This document shows positions 7,055-9,339 of a stretch of 9,339 nt of DNA, piece after piece. Each line of letters starts with the position of its first letter. Position 1 is the first letter of the stretch. The notes under the pieces were generated by a model, which was given only the letters and a program-made list of their open reading frames with translations, ran no database searches and was not told where the DNA came from. This DNA comes from Rikenella microfusus (GTDB lineage Bacteria > Bacteroidota > Bacteroidia > Bacteroidales > SZUA-534). The position numbers and the translations under genes were made by a program. The stretch covers positions 1-9,339 of the forward strand of contig DYQV01000082.1 in assembly GCA_020719105.1 (NCBI GenBank). Direction: 5' to 3'.

Positions 7055-8332
7055 ATGATACTGTTAAAAAATGCCACCTACATTGATTGGAAATCGTTGG
7101 ATTTTTTTCAGGGACATGTTTTGGTGGAACCCGGTTTGAATAAAGCCATCACATTATCTACTATACTACCTCAAATATTGCCGGGCACTCAAGTAATTGA
7201 TTGCAAAGGAAAATTTGTTACCAAATCATTTGCCAATGGACATCACCATGTTTATTCCGCATTGGCAACCGGAATGCCGGTCCCAAAAAAAATACCCGGA
7301 AATTTCTATGAAATACTAAAATATGTTTGGTGGACTTTGGATAAATCACTCGATTTAGAAACCGTTAAATACAGCGCTTACATCACTGCTATTGCGTGTG
7401 CTAAAAATGGGGTTACTTTTGCTATCGATCACCATTCCAGTCCAATGGCCATGGAAGGATCACTTCAAACCATTGCCGACGCTTTTAATGAAGTTGGAGT
7501 TAGCCATCTGTTGAGTTACGAAATATCGGACCGCGATGGTATGGATAAGGCAAAAAAAGCCTTAGATGAAACTGAAGGATACCTAAAATCCAATCAAGGG
7601 TTGGTGGGATTGCATGCATCATTTACGCTTACACAAAAAACATTGACCAAAGCCACCGAATTGGCCGCAAAATGCAATACCGGTGTTCATGTGCATGTGG
7701 CCGAAGATATATACGATCAGGAGCATTGTTACGACATACACAGTAAAAGAGTGATTGAACGCTACAAAGACATTGGGATTCTTGACTTAAAAAAATCAAT
7801 TCTGGTGCACTGCCTTTACTTGACTGATGCTGAGCGTCATTTGATACGGGAAAGCGGATTGTATGTGGCTCAAAATACCGAAAGTAACCTAAATAATAAC
7901 GTGGGGCAATTCAATTCCTGTGCCATTGGCGAAAATATTATGCTGGGGACCGATGGAATGCATAGCGATATGCTCCGTTCAGCCAAAGCTACCTATTTCA
8001 ACGGACAATTGTGTGATACCATTGATTTGCAGGAAATTTACCATCGATTCAGGAAAGTACATCAATACATAGAGTCCAGCCAATTTACCGGTGATGGGCA
8101 AAATAATCTGGTGGTTCTCGATTACCGGCCATCCACTGAATTTGGTAAAGGGAATTTCCTGGGTCATTTCCTTTATGGGATTGATTCCACTCATGTTCAG
8201 CATGTTATTGCAAATGGTAAACTTATTGTGGAAGATAGAAAAGTGACTACCGTAAATGAGCAGGAAATTAAAGAAGTAGCCAAGAGTTTAAGTAAAAAGC
8301 TTTGGGAGAAAATGCATTTACTTCAGTTTTAA
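7055..8332 (+). CDS. ssnA: SsnA-like metal-dependent amidohydrolase
   Basis: This 425-residue protein belongs to the amidohydrolase superfamily, guanine-deaminase/TrzN-like branch, and most resembles SsnA. Metal and catalytic residues are in order: H63-x-H65 in NGHHHVYSALATGMP, H214 and E217 in HVHVAED, H252 in VHC, and D300 in GTDG. The DHHSSP patch at 125-130 is also SsnA-like. Such enzymes hydrolyse C-N bonds of cyclic or exocyclic amines. SsnA is a recurrent member of anaerobic purine/urate degradation clusters alongside Se-type xanthine dehydrogenase, although its substrate is not fixed by sequence. Start and length fit the family, and the gene appears to have its own promoter. Guanine or other N-heterocycle deaminase is the main alternative. 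Confidence 0.88.
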   Translation: MILLKNATYIDWKSLDFFQGHVLVEPGLNKAITLSTILPQILPGTQVIDCKGKFVTKSFANGHHHVYSALATGMPVPKKIPGNFYEILKYVWWTLDKSLDLETVKYSAYITAIACAKNGVTFAIDHHSSPMAMEGSLQTIADAFNEVGVSHLLSYEISDRDGMDKAKKALDETEGYLKSNQGLVGLHASFTLTQKTLTKATELAAKCNTGVHVHVAEDIYDQEHCYDIHSKRVIERYKDIGILDLKKSILVHCLYLTDAERHLIRESGLYVAQNTESNLNNNVGQFNSCAIGENIMLGTDGMHSDMLRSAKATYFNGQLCDTIDLQEIYHRFRKVHQYIESSQFTGDGQNNLVVLDYRPSTEFGKGNFLGHFLYGIDSTHVQHVIANGKLIVEDRKVTTVNEQEIKEVAKSLSKKLWEKMHLLQF

Positions 8333-8416
8333 TCTTTTCAGCAAACGTTGATTGCCCTTATCATGCTAAGTTCTCAGGATCGGGATTTTTTTTGAAAAAC
8401 GAAATAATTTCTAATA

Positions 8417-9049
8417 ATGAATCTTACTATTTTAGATTGGATAGGCTATGCCGCATCAGTTTTAATATTGATATCCATGTTAATGACCTCCTTTTTAAAG
8501 CTTCGAATTGTAAATATGGCAGGCGCCTTGTTGTTTTCCATATATGGTTTCTTAATTGGGGCTTTACCCGTTGGTTTATTGAATCTATTCGTAGTGTTTG
8601 CGAATAGTTACCATCTGTATCGCATGATAGGAATCAAAGAGAGCTTTAAAACACTGGAAATAAAGCGCGATAACCGATATTTAATCAAGTTCCTCGACTT
8701 TTACAATAAAGATATTTTAAAGTATTTTCCACAATTTGAATACCAAAACACCATGAACTCCTACACTTATATGATTTTAAGGAATATGGCAGTGGCAGGT
8801 GTGTTTTTGGCCCGCGATTATGGAAATAAGAGGTTATTCATTGGTCTTGATTATGTAATTCCCGATTACCGCGACTTTAAGTTGGGTAAGTATATTTATC
8901 AGGAAAAAATAGAATTTTTTAAATCAGAAGGTTACGAAATGCTTTGCACCGTTCCACAAACAGCCAATCACGCCAGGTACTTGAAAAAAATGGGGTTTCA
9001 TAAACAACAGCTTGATGGTAAAGAGTATTTTGTATTTGCCCTTTTGTAA
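8417..9049 (+). CDS. YgjV-like membrane segment fused to a GNAT-like domain
   Basis: The 210-residue protein has three predicted membrane helices near the N-terminus (about 7-24, 32-49 and 51-69), resembling YgjV inner-membrane proteins, followed by a soluble domain of about 135 residues. That domain carries GNAT-type signatures: the motif-A-like stretch YVIPDYRDFKLGKYIY at 146-161, where the acetyl-CoA loop is degenerate (KLGK rather than RxxGxG/A), and the motif-B-like NHARYLKKMGF at 184-194. It suggests a membrane-tethered acyl/acetyltransferase or CoA-binding protein facing the cytoplasm; no substrate can be named. It lies 84 bp downstream of the amidohydrolase gene, so it may share a transcript, but nothing ties it to purine chemistry. 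I cannot tell whether the degenerate motif leaves it active. Confidence 0.72.
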   Translation: MNLTILDWIGYAASVLILISMLMTSFLKLRIVNMAGALLFSIYGFLIGALPVGLLNLFVVFANSYHLYRMIGIKESFKTLEIKRDNRYLIKFLDFYNKDILKYFPQFEYQNTMNSYTYMILRNMAVAGVFLARDYGNKRLFIGLDYVIPDYRDFKLGKYIYQEKIEFFKSEGYEMLCTVPQTANHARYLKKMGFHKQQLDGKEYFVFALL

Positions 9050-9339
9050 ACCCTAACTATTTTTTCATTTAGAAAAGCAAGCAATTCAGCATAGAATTAC
9101 TATGGTTGAAAACTCAATAGTAATATACAGAAGGGATAAAACCCCAATTGTTAGGTTTACTGTTTGTGCAAGATATGTTGCCCAAGTTCCATTTAACTAA
9201 AAATACTATTTTGCCTGGCAAAGGTTCGGAAACTTTTGAACATAAAAAAGAAGGAATATACAATTCACTAAACAAAGTGAAATCAACATTTAACCCGCTT
9301 TATTCATACCTGAGCACAGCGAAAGGTGTGAATGTGCGA
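9050..9339. other. Right-edge region without a convincing gene
   Basis: No frame of gene length is open on either strand. Small symmetric sequences occur: TTTGCCTGGCAAA at 9210-9222 (6-bp arms around T), and a hairpin at 9301-9334. No terminator-like hairpin with a T-run follows the membrane-protein gene. I see no tRNA or mobile-element gene; the next feature presumably lies beyond the window. Confidence 0.4.
9301..9334 (+). repeat. Hairpin-forming inverted repeat at the window edge
   Basis: Arms 9301-9311 and 9324-9334 form an 11-bp stem with two G-U pairs (9301/9334 and 9307/9328) around a 12-nt loop. No T-run follows, so it is not an obvious intrinsic terminator. It is only 5 bases from the window end and could be part of a longer repeat. 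Confidence 0.4.

Noticed and set aside
8302..8607. Rightward 101-codon frame across the amidohydrolase end
   Set aside because: It overlaps two better-supported genes in another frame; its sequence is low-complexity-like and matches no family.
1..9339. CRISPR array, tRNA, rRNA or insertion sequence
   Set aside because: No regularly spaced repeats, cloverleaf sequence, transposase motifs or rRNA-like blocks were found on either strand.

Overview
The window is AT-rich, almost free of Shine-Dalgarno sites, and carries TAnnTTTG-type -7 boxes. Together with protein families such as a YgjV-like membrane/acetyltransferase protein and a SiaC-like DUF1987 protein, this points to the Bacteroidota, probably an anaerobe because of the xanthine-dehydrogenase type. 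Species-level placement cannot be made from the sequence alone.

Layout. Positions 1-344 hold no convincing gene: a plain stretch, then a 141-bp structured inverted repeat (143-283), then a strong 17-bp-stem terminator (291-335). An Lrp/AsnC-family regulator is read leftward (345-812). Across a 267-bp divergent control region with several palindromes, a rightward set follows: two tandem fold-type II PLP enzymes 4 bp apart (1080-2561 and 2566-3810), a small SiaC-like protein (3856-4236), and a molybdenum hydroxylase in which the two-[2Fe-2S] domain is fused to the molybdenum domain (4254-6833), closest in architecture to the 'selenium-dependent xanthine dehydrogenase' family. After a 221-bp gap with its own promoter-like sequence come an SsnA-like amidohydrolase (7055-8332) and a YgjV-GNAT fusion protein (8417-9049). 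The last 290 bp hold no convincing gene.

How the genes fit together. A Se-type xanthine dehydrogenase plus SsnA is a hallmark of the anaerobic purine/urate degradation clusters of gut bacteria (ygeX/ygeY/ygeW/hydA/ssnA/xdh/ygfK type). In those clusters the PLP step is YgeX, diaminopropionate ammonia-lyase. Here two different fold-II PLP enzymes sit in its place, under what looks like local Lrp/AsnC control. The inferred role is therefore catabolism of a purine or related N-heterocycle down to an amino acid that a PLP lyase deaminates. The FAD subunit, ygeY, ygeW, hydA and ygfK homologues are not in the window, so the pathway is incomplete here or continues elsewhere. The SiaC-like gene inside the set is unexpected.
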